A DNA stretch of 64,000 nt from Nageia nagi. Its lineage: Eukaryota > Pinophyta. Shown here in pieces: positions 10,650 to 22,923 of this stretch. How positions within the stretch are numbered: position 1 is the first letter of the stretch; every line of letters begins with the position of its first letter. Under the pieces are notes generated by a model. That model ran no database searches and was not told the DNA's origin. It saw nothing but the letters and a program-made list of their open reading frames with translations. Where the stretch lies: contig JBITNC010000001.1 of NCBI GenBank assembly GCA_050084985.1, positions 127,038,001 through 127,102,000 on the forward strand, read 5' to 3'. The position numbers and the translations under genes were made by a program.

Positions 10650-11800
10650 TATTGTCATTCTTGGCAAATAAAGATTTATTCAAGGTCATGCTTCTTGTTA
10701 CCCTTTATGTTGGAGAATTTTATTCCTATGGTGACTTGTTTACATTAATATCTAACCAACTAGGATCAATTAAAGAATCCTCTAGATCATCAACATCCTC
10801 ATTAAAAGTAGATTCTTCAAAAAGTTCATTAAACTTTACATCCCTTGAAATAAACATGGCTTTGTAGGATGGAGAGTAGAGCCTGTAGCCTCTATGTTGA
10901 TTGTTATAACCTACAAAAATGCATTGTTTAGCTCTTTTTTCTAACTTCTACCTTTTCTCAAAAATAATGCAGGAGAATGCTTCATAACCAAACACCCTAA
11001 GGTGAGAAATGTTAGGTTTTCTTCTAGCCATACCTCAAAAAGAGTTTTACTCAAGGTGTAAATAGTAATGCTCATAGTTTCACCTCATAAGAAACTAGGA
11101 AGATTACCCAACATACATCTAGCCATCTCCATAATTCTTCTATTTTTCTTTTTGGTAACACTATTTTACTCAGGAGTGTGTGGAATTAAAAATTGTATCT
11201 TGATTCCATACTTAGCACAATAGTTATTGAACTCATTGCTATTATATTCTCCCCCATTATTTGATCTCAACATCTTGATTTTAAGGTTAGTTTGATTCTC
11301 AACAAAGGCTTTAAAAAATTTAAAACTCTCAAAGGTTTGATCCTTGTGCTCAAGTAGATACCCAAAGGTCATTCTACTAAAGTCATCAATGAAGGTCAAG
11401 ATGTAAGATGCTTCTCCAAGCAATTTAGTTTGAAATGGACCCATCAAATCTGAATGCACAAGTTGAAAAGGTTGAGATGCTCTTATTGGCTTATCTTTTT
11501 CAAAATTTTATCTATGAATCTTACCAAGAATGCACTTCTCACATAAACCAATCAAAGGAGAAATTGAAGGCAAACCTTCCATAAGTTCTTAGTCTTTCAT
11601 GACTTGAATACTCTTATGGTTAAGGTTCCTTAAATGATGGTGCCAAAGATTGCCCTTAGAACACACACTTGAAGAAAGACACATCTTTGATGGAACTTGA
11701 TCCATAATGTAGAGGTTATCTTTCATAGATCCTTTAACCAACATGGCAAGTCCTTTCTTAATGCACCAGGATTAAGAGTCAAACTCAAAAAAGTACCCTT
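10650..11800 (-). pseudogene. copia integrase (older element)
   Basis: Minus-strand reading at 11166-11459 gives HSDLMGPFQTK, SRMTFGYLLEHKDQTF and RSNNGGEYNS, which is the integrase core; the second catalytic Asp is Asn here. Pre-integrase remnants (NLWHHHL, reverse of about 11645-11665) lie upstream and the integrase C-terminal region runs down to 10650. Many stops are present. The sequence continues into the RT block at 1187 once the young element is removed. Confidence 0.85.
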
Positions 11801-12930
11801 TTCTAGCAACTTAGATCATGGAGAGAAGGTTCATCCTTAACTTAGGAATATAAATAATATTTTTAATAATTTTTAGTGAATCAACATACTCTTAATTCCT
11901 TGGACTTCAAGGGTAGAGTTATCACCTATCACAATTGCATATTTTCTATACTTATGAAAGTTCTCATGCTTTTTCTTTTCAAAGTATAAGTGATTAGTGC
12001 AACCAGAGTCAATAATCCAATCAGATGAAAAAGAGCGAGACATGGAGTAGAGTGCTACAATAAAACCAACATGAATATTCTTCTTTCCTTTGTAGTTCTT
12101 TACATTTTTATTACCTTTATTCTTTTCCTCTCTTTTCTTTTTGTAGTAATCAACTTCTTTATGACCTTGGATGCTATAATAGTTACAATTACCATCAAAA
12201 TTTTCTTTAAGATAAGCATTATTTGCTTTCTCTTTTCCATTTCTTTACTTGAAATGGTTGTTATTATCATTATTCCTGGTGTTGTTTTTGTTGTTTCTAT
12301 TATTCTAATGTAGCCATTGATTCTTTTCTCAAACCTTTTAAAGAAAGAAGAATAAGATTTCTTTTGATGGTTGAACTTCTTCTTAAAAGGGGTTTTGGTT
12401 ACTCTAAGAGCAATGTTATTATCCTTAGGAGAAGAAATTAACACCTTATTATCAAAGGTTTTTTCATATTTCAAAAGGTGTCTAGAAAGGTTTTCAAGGG
12501 AGAAAAATTCTTCTTCATCATAAAGCCTTATTTCCATAACCTTCACAAAGTTTCTAAACTTTGAAGAATGATAAAGACCATGAACTCATCATTGATCCAG
12601 TTGCACCCACAAGCAGCAAGTTGGGTCCTTAAGTCAATGATTTTGTTCAAGGAGATAGCCACATTTTCATCTTTCTCTTAATAAGAGTGAAGCAACTTTT
12701 GTAGAATGGTAAACCTTCTTGAAAAATTTGAACCAAGGTAGATTTGCTTAAGCTTATTCCAAACTTCTTTTATCGAAGTTGAAGAGGAAATCATCAGAAG
12801 CATATTATCTAAAATTGCATGATAAATCATGTAGGTTTTCAATTTATTCTTTGTGTTATAAGCCTTTAGTGCCTTCTCATATGTAGGAGGTACAAGGTTT
12901 TCATTCACTATTTACCAAAGCTTCCTTACT
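11801..12930 (-). pseudogene. copia gag and protease (older element)
   Basis: Gag pieces on the minus strand include NLVPPTYEKALKAYNTKN and MLLMISSSTSIKEVWNKLK (12678-12908) and a basic C-terminal part (12100-12546). These match the young element Gag residue by residue in many places. The protease motif IIDSGCTNHL is readable near 11990-12030. The protein is interrupted by several frameshifts and stops. Confidence 0.85.
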
Positions 12931-15900
12931 TGCAATTCAACTCTCATCTATGGTTCCCAAATCCCAAAGTTGAGACCATCAAGAATGTGTTTGGGTCAAA
13001 AAGATTGTCCTATTTGCTACATAAGAATATGAAATATAATAAGCATGTAATTTAATAAACAACATTAAATGTCAAGTTTTAACCAAGTAAATAATACATG
13101 TTACATTTAACACTAAATACATGCTTGATTTGATTCACAGGTGCAAATGTTTTACAACTCTAATAATAACCCATATACCTAAATATATTTCTCATCTCAA
13201 GAATCGTAAATGTAAAGTGATATTGTTGAGGCTTATTTTCTTGTCTAAAATTAGGCCTTCACTTGGATGCCCACATAAGAGGAGTCCAAGTTCTACCAAT
13301 CCTCAACCAATTCACCTTGGTCAGTTTTATACTCTCACAAGGAGAAGCACCTACTCTTTTCTAAGGTTTTTATGTTTATTGGATTGACTAAATTATTAAT
13401 ATTGATTAGGTTTCAAGTTATCTTAGGTTATGAGGATAATCCTTGAATGGACATACGAACATGCGGTATCACTACACACATGCATATCCACCTATTAGAG
13501 TTATGCCTAGAACAATAGAGGACTTAAGGGCAATTGAGAAGTATGAACTTTTCACCATTTAGATCATTGGACTTAAAGGCTTCAATCTACCTATCCTCAC
13601 CTCATGGATCCCCAAACAAGTCATGTTGCAAAATGTAAATGCAAAAGTGTTCATTTCAGGGTGTTTCTCATATCAATGTTTGCATTTTTGTTTGCATAAG
13701 CAAATTAAGCAAAAAATGGAACATGAAGTAAAGAGCACAAGTAAAAACATCATCCATTCAAAATTTGAAACCTAAGTGTCCAATGGGTTTTGTTTACCAA
13801 CCCCTAAAGGACATCTTTACATAGGTCTATATTTTGTACAAGTTAACTTTGCAAAAAATGATAAGTACTTAAGCATAAGTATGCATTAATTCCATAATTT
13901 CCATAAGTTAACTTGCAAAGTGGAATTCATCAATCCCATAACTTAAAAAAAAACATGCATCAATTAAGCATGTATCAATCCTATTCATTTGCATAAGACA
14001 TCATAAACTTAAGAAATTTATCAAATGCATTGTAACTTAAAAAAATTTATCAAATGCATTGTAACTTAAAAAAAATTAAGTAAAAGTAAAAAAAATGCAT
14101 CATTTATCTTAAAAATGCATAATTTTACTTTAAAAATTTTAAGTACTATGCATGCATTATTAACTTGCTTTCATAAGTTCATTTAACTTTGCATATATCA
14201 AAAAAAATATTAGACATGCTACTTTGTCAAAACTCATTAAGTAATAATTCATAAAATCTTCTCCCTTTTTACTTAAAATTATAAATTTAAAAAATAGCAT
14301 TGCTAATTAATTTATATCTCTTAGAAAGAAAAAAATGAAGAATGACCATTTTATCTTTAAAGGTTATAAAAATAACTCTCTTAATTTTAAAAGAAAAAAA
14401 ATGCTCCTCTTAAAAAAAAAATCCCTAAATTTTAACGAGAGGACAACTTAATAAATGGGAGACTTGAGAAACTCCCTTTCCTCCTACAAGAATTTAAAAA
14501 ATGGAGAACCATACTCTACCCAAAAATAATTAAATCTTGATGAGAGCTTTACACAAAAATTAATGCCAGGAGTGGGTGTGAATGGAAAGAAACTTGCATG
14601 CAACTTAAAAATCATTATGAGGGGAAGACAATAATTATGAGTACACCCACCAAAAACTTAAGAAAAGAAATTAGTCTATCAAGCAAAAAAAAGGATGAGG
14701 GATTGCATCAAGGGACTATAAGGAGAAGTGTAGAGGGAGACAGAGGAGAGAAGGTGATGAGGGTCTTAACAAGCATAAATGTAAGTGTATGCAACTAATC
14801 AGTTCCCATCGACTAACAAGGAAGAGGCCCATAAGATAGCTTGCGTATGTAACAAAACTCATAGGTGACCACTAGAGGTTGAGTAATGAGGAGGAGGGAA
14901 ATGAAGCTAGTCATGAGGGCTTGGAGGCCAAAGGTAGCATAGGAGGAGAGTCTGCATAGGAGAGGAGGTAAATGAAGGGTGGGGGTAATGTAGGAGGAGA
15001 GTCCACATGAGAGGAGAGTGATAAAATGAAGGCACCATACTATGAAGGGCATCGCAGGAGAGGAGTGAGACATAATGAAGGTGTAGGACCATGTCCTATT
15101 CATCATCACTTAGGACCATGTTGCTGACTCGCCACCTTTGCTCAACCAAAGTGGCCCTAAAAATTTTCAAACCTATCCTTGCAAATTTCAAAAGAAACCT
15201 TGAAACCTTCAATTTCTTACTACTTTGTAAAAAAAAATTGATAAACTTTTGAAAAAATCTTATTGCAAATAAATTTTTGTTCAACAATAATGTATTTCAA
15301 GTGTAGGCATTAGGTTAGTAATCATAAATCTCGCTCCCCTTTTTGATATATTGTTCAACAACTTTTTTATTTTTATTTTTCAAAATAAGGTCAAACATAT
15401 TTTTTAATATACCCCCCCCTTTTATTGAAATGAATCCATACTTTTTGAAGAAAAAGATGGAAAAAAACTTACTTCTTTTATTATTATTTTTTTTATGCTA
15501 CAAATTGTGGAAAAGGAAAGTATTTGTAAAAAAAAAATTATCTATAACATATTATTCTTATTTTAAGCAAAAATATTGTATTTAACAAAATAGTGTTAGG
15601 AATAGTATAATAATAATATGTAACATATATACTTATTTCCAAAAAAAAAATGAAAATAATGCCATTTTTGTATACTAAACCTTGTTAAAAATTGGAGTAA
15701 TTAAAATATTGGAAGTAACATAGAGGGTTTGTAAAAAAAATTGCAACTTTGTTAACCATATTTTCCAAAAAAAAGGACTAACACATAGTAAGTAATGTGT
15801 TAGTAGCATATTCAATAATCCATAAAATAATCAAAGAGGTGGAAATTTATACCTTCTTTTAGTTTTACCTCACTAATGAAGTGAAGGATAAATAATGAGG

Positions 15901-15960
15901 ACCTCCAAGTTGAAGATGAAGAGTCTCAACACAAAGGATGTGAAGAAGAGCCTCTATGGA
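12931..15960 (-). other. leader of older copia element
   Basis: About 3 kb between the PBS-like site and gag. It is AT-rich with homopolymer runs and one C/T-rich tract on the minus strand (14815-15110). Parts match the young element leader in order (for example around 13500-13860 versus 4480-4760). The aminopeptidase fragment of the young element is missing here. The hydrophobic reading frame at 14813-15109 looks like a by-product of the C/T-rich tract. No gene is called. Confidence 0.6.
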
Positions 15961-15972
15961 GCTCTAATACTA
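15961..15972 (-). other. degenerate primer binding site of older copia
   Basis: On the minus strand it reads TAGTATTAGAGC, two transitions from the TGGTATCAGAGC class apart from the first bases, and it sits two bases inside the LTR. Confidence 0.6.
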
Positions 15973-15974
15973 AA

Positions 15975-16458
15975 TGAGAGATTTTAACTATAACATTAAT
16001 AATCCTAAACAACCAAGATCACATGACAGCTCACAATGCACATCTAACAACTCACAAAGATAACACAAGATGTAAGTGATTCCTCCAACTAGGAGTACAT
16101 CCACTAACTAGATCTCTCTTCTTAACAAATATGAACTCTTACAATCCTCCTACACTTTTCTCCTAAACACTATCCTATAGCATAACTTTACTCTACAATT
16201 GGTATATAATCACAAAGAGAGATCCTTCTATTTATAGGCCAAAATCCCTCTTTGGATCATCCTTTTATCCAATGTACAAAAGCATGACATGCACATCCTT
16301 TTACCCAAGGCACATGCTCATGACATAGAGTGTATGACAAGTTACATTATCATATTCACTTAAATACTTAAGGTATCAAATGATACCCTTAAGTATTAGT
16401 GAACTTACATAGAAGATTATTACATAACCTTTACAATAATGCATTATACATTCCAAGA
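15975..16458 (-). repeat. 5' LTR of older copia
   Basis: About 484 bp whose inner end reads ...TCTCTCA on the minus strand. Its outer end matches the LTR copy at 49085-49515 (there TGTTGGAATG, here TCTTGGAATG). A TATAAATA box lies at 16229-16236 on the minus strand. Its position next to the PBS-like site and leader identifies it as the 5' LTR. Confidence 0.8.
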
Positions 16459-18977
16459 TAAAATGGGTGTATAATGATGCCAAGTTGCAAGTCACTAAGC
16501 AATGTAAGATAAAGTTTGTTATCAATGCAAAATTTGTTAATGAAGTTATTGTTGATATGGTACCTTTAGAAATTTATGGTATTTTTTTTGCTAATCCTTA
16601 TTTATGGGATAGATCTACCATTTATTTTATAAGAATAAAATAGTATACTATAGGACTCTATAGGTAGTCCATTTTGGAATGTGAGGATACCAATTTAGCA
16701 AATCAAGGTGTGATTAGAACAAGTACTTATCCATGTGGTTCACTTGTTATTTTAATGCCTAAGAAGGATGGGTATTGGATAATGTGTGTTGATTATATTA
16801 CCATTAATAATAGTTATCCATTACCTCAAATAGATGATCTTATGGATAAATTGCAAGGGGAAAGGTACTTTTCCAAGTTAGACTTGAGAAGTGGATATCA
16901 TAAGGTGAGAATAAAGGAAGAGGACATTTGGAAGACTAACTTCAAGACAATACAAGGCCTATATGAGTGTCTTATTTTTCCATTTGGTTTGTGTAATACA
17001 CTAACTACTTTTATGAGGATAATGCATGAGGTTCTAAGACCATTCATTGATTATTTTGGTATTATTTATTTAGATGATATTATTATGTATAGTAAAACTT
17101 GGGAAGATTATTTAATACATCTTAAACAAGTACTATAAACTTTACAAAAATAAAATTTTTTATTAAATATTAGTAAGTGTGAGTTAACTGAGCACTCTTT
17201 GGTGTACTTAGGACATATTGTGAGTGAGGGACAACTTCGAATTGATCTTAAGAAAGTTAAAGCCATTATAGAGAGGCCAAGGCTAAGTAATGTGATTGAA
17301 ACAAGAAGATTATTAGGAGTTGTTCAATACCTTAGAAAGTTCATTTTTGACTTTTGAAATATTCCTTCTCCATTGTATAACATTATAAGAAAGAGGTAAA
17401 ATTTTCAATGGGAAAAGAAGTAACAAATATATGTTGCCTCTTTAAGGCAAAAGATTTATAATTCCCTAGTTTTAGCATGCCTTAATTTGTAGTAGCCTTT
17501 TGAACTTAAAACTAATGCAAGTGAGTATGCTATGGGTGTAGTTTTGATGCAAGGAAGGAGACCTATTTGCTATCATTTTGAGAAGTTTAGCGGGGTAGTT
17601 TTGAACTATCCTACATATGAAAAGAAATGGAAGCATTATTTAATGGGAAAGGAGATAATTATTCATACTGTTCATTAACCATTACAATATTTTTAAACTC
17701 AATCAAAGTTTCAACAAACAAGGCATTTTTTTTGGATGAATTTTTTGCAATAGTTTCATCTAATCATAAAGTACAATAAAAGAAACATAAACAATATTGC
17801 AAACATGGTTTCTAGACCTCCATTTATAGCATTCATAGCATTCACACCTTACCTTGCATATTTTACAATACCAATGATGTTCTAGTAGAGGAATTTGAAT
17901 TTTTTAATAGTGATTAATTTTTATCTAATTGTCCATGAGGTGTATTAGGAGGTATATTTAAAAGATTCAAATTAAAAGGAGGTTTCTTAGAAGTTGAAAC
18001 CATCACCTAAATTGGATTATGAAAGAATAGATTGTTTTCATCTCAAACATGGACTAATTTACAAAATCAATAATTTATGTGTTCCTAAAGGAGAGAAAAA
18101 TAAATTGATCAAAGAGGCATATAAAACTAGAATTGTTGTATATTTTGTAGTTGGGAAGATAATTGCTAATTTGCAAAGGTATGTGTATTGGCCTAAAATG
18201 AAAGTTCAAGTTACAAAGTACATTAGAGGATGTGTGATGTATTGTACTAGAAAACCTAACAATAAGAAATCAAGTTTATATATTTTACTTCCAATTCTAA
18301 AAAACCCTTGGGAGAGTATTTCCATGGATTTTATAGGTATATTGCCTATGCCAAAGAGAGGACATAATTATTTTTTATGATAATGGATAGATTTAGCAAG
18401 ATGTGTGTTTGAACAATATATAGGAAGACCATTATAATACAAGAATAAATAAACCCTTTTTCTCTTCTCATATGTGGGTTTATTTTAGTTTTCCTACTTC
18501 TATTATTTTAGATAGAGATTTTAGATTTTTGGATAAATTTGGAACTTGTTTGTGGGCAAGGATGGACACAAGGATGAAAAGAAGTGTTACATTTCATCCT
18601 CAAAGTAATAGACAAACTAATGTAGTGAGTAGAATAATAATATAACTCTTGAGAGGGTATTGTGGCAAGTATCCAAAAGCTTTGGATGACAACCTTATGT
18701 ATATCCAACATTCTTACAATAAATCAATTCATACTTCAATAGATAAAAATCCATTTAACACATATTTGGGATACCTTCCACCATCACCTTTTGATTGTAT
18801 TTTTGGGTAGCAGAGGGGAAAAGAAGATTCAATATTGAAGGAATAATCCAAAAACCTAAAAAATTCATTAATAAAGTTAGGTATGTTCATTTGAAAGATT
18901 AAGAACAACTTAAAGCTAGCTAGTCCAAATACAAGTTGAGATATGAAAAACATAGATCTGACCATAAATTCCAAGTG
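16459..18977 (+). pseudogene. Ty3/gypsy pol remnant (gypsy-A)
   Basis: It starts within the protease-downstream region (WVYNDAKLQVTKQCK), then RT at 16674-17138 with FSKLDLRSGYHKVRIKEEDI, FPFGLCN and IIYLDDIIMY. RNase H remnants include NASEYAMGVVLMQ near 17515. The integrase zinc-binding region and core start lie at 17994-18380 (NLQRYVYWPKM, SISMDFIGILPMPK), and the rest of the integrase runs to about 18970. It belongs to the same family as gypsy-B (24200-32200), with close motif matches. Many stops are present. Its left part was displaced by the older copia and lies outside the window; its 3' end is missing from 18978 on. Confidence 0.9.
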
Positions 18978-19530
18978 CACTAAAATAATAACTATGTCGA
19001 GCATCACCAATGGTGTCACAATATAGTGTACTTTTTAAAAAATTTTAACTTGCTTCTTGATGCCATTAACATCACTAAATGACCTGATAGCAAAAGCATT
19101 GTAATGGGTATCTTTATGGGCATCATATAGCATCAAAATTGGTATTGTAATTGGTGTCACATAGCATTGGTAATAAAGTCCTAATTAGAGTCACCTAACA
19201 TTGGTAATGGTGTCAAACTTAGCCTCACTAGGCAACATTAATAGTGTAAAACTTATCAATACCAAGCATCTTGCTTAGCATCATTAGGTGTCACACTATA
19301 TCATTGTTAGAGTCCTTAATGGTGTCAAATTTAACATCATTAGGCATCACCAAAAACATAAAACATGTCAATACTAAGCGTCTCCCTTAACATCACTAGG
19401 TGTCAGAAGTAGTATCTAAAATCAAGCTAGTAATGGTGTTGCACATAATGTCCAAGTTGGTATTGTCTTTAGAGATGTCGTAATGACGGTATTAGCAATA
19501 TACTTTTTATTTTTGTAGCTTTTTCTAGTG
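18978..19530. mobile_element. possible small non-autonomous CACTA-type DNA element
   Basis: It begins CACTAAAATAATAAC and ends TTTTTCTAGTG, that is CACTA and its reverse complement. The inside is filled with degenerate short motifs such as GGTGTCA and GCATCAC in repeated pairs, similar to the sub-terminal motifs of CACTA elements. The 3-bp target duplication is not evident, and similar motifs continue slightly past 19530, so the borders are uncertain. No coding sequence is present. Confidence 0.35.
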
Positions 19531-19860
19531 TATTGGTATTTATTTTGGCATCCCTATTAGCATCAGTAAGTGAAATTTTTTAAAAATATATATTACATTA
19601 TTTGTATATATATATATATTGATATATTTTTAAATAAAATCTATATTAAATTATTGCATTTTATTTTGGTGGTTAATTTTTTATAATATTTTAAATTAAA
19701 TTTTGGTAATTATTTAAAATAAATTTTATGAATATTTTATATTCAATTTTGTAAATTAAATAAATTATAAATATATTTATAATTTAAAATTATTTTAAAT
19801 TTATCAATTTTAAATTATATATTAAATTTATGAATTTTATATTTATATTAATTTTAAAGC
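19531..19860. other. very AT-rich spacer
   Basis: A TA-repeat and A/T-only stretches, with no gene or element recognised. The PPR tract starts directly after it. Confidence 0.5.
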
Positions 19861-22186
19861 CAAACTCTATAATATTTTATTGCATTCTTCCATCATGTGC
19901 CACCATGGGAACTCTAGAAGAAGGTATGGACATCCATCAAAGAGTAGTTGAAAATGTTATTGCATCAAAGACAAGATGCATGGTGTAAACACAGTTTTAT
20001 GGACTACATTTATTAGAGGATATGCAATTCATGGATACAACAAGGATGCCCTTAAACTCTTTCGTTTGATGAAGAACTTTAGAACCAACCCAACCAACAT
20101 AACCTTTGTATGTGTTCTACTCGCATGCAACCATGCAAGTATAGTGGATGAGGGTTGTAAATACTTAAATAACATGAATGACTCTTATTGCATTATTCCT
20201 GGGATGAATCATTATAAATGCATTATTGACCTTCTTGGTTGTGTAGGCTATCTTGAAGAAGCTATGAACTTCATTACTCATACATATGATGCAAACACAA
20301 TTTCATGGAATATAGTGATGGCAAGATATGCATAAAATAGATAAATTGAAAGGGCCAATTAAGTGTTTGAAAAATTGCCTCATCGAAATGTAGTCTCATG
20401 GACTACAATGATCATTGGATATGCACATAAAGCCAAACTCTACAACCTTTGCTAGTATTCTTCTAGCATGTACCACCATGGAAGCTCTAAAGGAAGGTAT
20501 GGTCATCAATCAAAGAGTAGTTGAAAATGGTTTGGCATCTAATTATGTGGTTTTGAATGCCTTAATAGACATGTATGCAAAATATGGAATAATACACAAG
20601 GCCAAAAAATTATTTCACAATATGCATGTTGCAAACACAATTGCATGGACTCAATCATTGGAGAATGTGTAATTCATTGTTACAAAAAGGATGCCCTTAA
20701 GCTCTTTGATATGTTGAAGCACTTGGGAATTCACCCTACCAACATAACCTCTGTATGTGTTCTACTCACATGCATCCATGTAGGTCTAGTGGATGAGTGC
20801 TATAAATAGTTAAATATCATGAGTGACTCTTATTGCATTATTCTTAGAATGAATCATTATAAATGCATTGTTGACCTTCTTTATGATGCAGGATATCTTG
20901 AGGAAGCTATGAAATTCATTTCCAAGATGTATGATGTAGACATAGTTTCATGGACTATAGTGATGGCAAGGTATGCACCAAATGGATACATTGAAAGGGC
21001 CCATTAATTGTTTTAAAAATTAACTCATCGAAATGCAATCTTATAGAATGCAATGATCATTGGATATGCACATAATGGGTTTTTTGAAAAGGATCTAGAG
21101 ACTTTCAATTAGATGCAATTGTCAGGTGTAAAGCAAAAATCTACAACCTTTGCTAACATTCTTTCAGCATGTACCACCATGGAAACTCTAAAGGAAGGTA
21201 TGGATATCCATCAAAGAGTAGTTGAAAATGGTTTTGTATCTAATGCTATAGTTTTAAATGCCTTGATAGACATGTATGCAAAATGTGAAAGAATACATAA
21301 GGCCCAAGAATTGTTTTACAAGATTCATGGTGTAAACATAATTTCATGGACTACAATTATTGGAGGATGTGCAATTCATGGCTACAACAAGGATGCCCTT
21401 AAGCTCTTTGATTTATTGAAGCACTTGGGAACCAACCGTACCAAAATTATATTTATGTGTGTTCTACTCGCATGCAACCATGTAGGTCTAGTGGATGAGG
21501 GTTGTAAATACTTAAATATCATGAGTGACTCTTATTGCATTATTCCTAGGATGAATCATTATAAAGGCATTATTGACCTTCTTGGTCATGCAGGCTATCT
21601 TGAGGAAGCTATGAACTTCATTTCCAATATGCATGATGTAGACATGATTTGATGGACTGTAGTGATGGTAGGATATGCATAAAATGGATACATTGAGGGA
21701 TCATTAATTGTTTGACAAATTGCCTCATCGAAATGTAGTCTCATGTACTAAAATGATCATTGGATATGCACATAATGGGTTTTATGAAAAGGATATAGAG
21801 CTTTTTAAGCATATTTTATTGTCAGGTGTAAAGCCAAAATCTACAAACTTTATCATCATTCTTCCAACATGTGCCACCATGGTAGCTTTAAAGGAAGATA
21901 TGGACTTCCATCAAAGAGTAGTTGAAAATGGTTTTGCATTCAATGTTATTGTTATGAATGCCTTAATAGACATGTATGCAAAATATGAAAGAAACATAAG
22001 GCTTTAGAATTGTTTTACAAGATGCATGATGATGCAAACATAGTTTCATGGAATGCAATTATTGGAGGATGTGCAATTGATGGCTACAACAAGGATTCCC
22101 TTAAGCTCTTTGATGTGATGAAGAACTTGGGAATTGACCCTACCATCATAACCTTTGTATGTGTTCTACTAGCATGCATCCGTGAA
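19861..22186 (+). pseudogene. PPR (PLS-class) pseudogene with 700-bp internal tandem units
   Basis: Repeated motifs typical of plant organelle RNA-editing PPR proteins are visible: STTFANILSACTTMETLKEG, NALIDMYAKCERIHKAQELF, DALKLFDLLKHLGTN and LLACNHVGLVDEG. The DNA itself is tandemly repeated: equivalent points lie at 19899, 20472, 21173 and 21873. The last two intervals are 701 and 700 bp, and the first is shortened to 573. Each unit holds a PLS triplet plus an E-like block (MNHYKGIIDLLGHAGYLEEA). Stops and frameshifts occur in each unit. The tract is cut at 22186 by gypsy-B and continues at 33256. Intact members would act in plastids or mitochondria; this locus is dead. Confidence 0.9.
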
Positions 22187-22909
22187 TGATCTGAATTGGA
22201 TCATGTGTCAGGTTATCTTTTTAGGAGCAATAATCATTCCAGAGTTATATGTGCTTAGAGATAGAATGAAGATCAAAATATAGAGTTTTTTGGCATTCAA
22301 TTTTAGGCCACCAACAGTGAACATATTATTATTTTTAGGCTGCTAACAACATGGATCTTGATGAGTCATCAGGGGCATTTGAAGAGATAGTGGCATTTTG
22401 GAAGATTGAGCAGTTCATGTTCCTTGGTTGATGTTTTAGAGTGTTCTAAAGGCTTATTTAATAGTGTATTTTATTCTTTGAATTCTTAATAAGGATTGTA
22501 GAGTTTTTGGATTTTAGAATTGTAATAGTTTGAAAGAAGACCAAGAGTTATTCTAGAATTGTTGTAGTTTTGAGATTATTTCTTCTTATTGTAGGAGATT
22601 ATAGTAATTATAAGAGATTGTATTACCATTGTGTTGATGGTATTTCTTTATACATGTAATATTGTGATGTCCATAGATGAAGAGAAGAGAAGGCTCCAAT
22701 TCCATGTTGGATTAGCCCACATTAGGTGAACCAAGGTAAATCATTGTGTTGATCTTGTTGTGTATTTGAGATTGCTAGTTTATGATTTACATTGTGCAAT
22801 TTTTAAATTTATATGCAATTTGTATGATCTCATAATGGTGAATGTATTTTTGTTCAAATATGTAAGTGAGGATCCAAGTATGCTATAAGAATTCGATGAT
22901 TATGGATCA
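22187..22909 (+). repeat. 5' LTR of gypsy-B
   Basis: Aligns along its length with 32536-33255. It begins TGATCTGAATTGG and ends ATGGATCA, followed by CG and the PBS. Confidence 0.9.
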
Positions 22910-22911
22910 CG

Positions 22912-22923
22912 TGGTATCAGAGC
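22912..22923 (+). other. primer binding site of gypsy-B
   Basis: TGGTATCAGAGC, initiator-Met tRNA type, lies two bases after the 5' LTR. Confidence 0.88.

Larger units (their letters stand above)
1..16458 (-). mobile_element. older Ty1/copia element, split by a younger copia and cut by the window edge
   Basis: Reading the minus strand from 16458 downward gives a 5' LTR, a PBS-like site, a 3-kb leader, gag, protease and integrase. The young copia (1193-10644) then interrupts it, and reverse transcriptase and the start of RNase H follow down to base 9. The rest, including the 3' LTR, lies outside the window. The two halves join exactly across the young insertion: the protein spacer upstream of RT reads through once the young element and one 5-bp duplication are removed. 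All domains carry stops and frameshifts, so the element is dead. Protein order (PR-INT-RT-RH) is diagnostic of copia. Confidence 0.9.

Noticed and set aside
14813-15109. Hydrophobic minus-strand reading frame that looks membrane-like
   Set aside because: A C/T-rich strand yields Leu/Ser/Pro-rich peptides in any frame; no family or start context supports a gene.
19976-20335. Intact PPR gene
   Set aside because: The open frame is only a part of a longer PPR series that has stops and frameshifts on both sides and a tandem DNA repeat structure.
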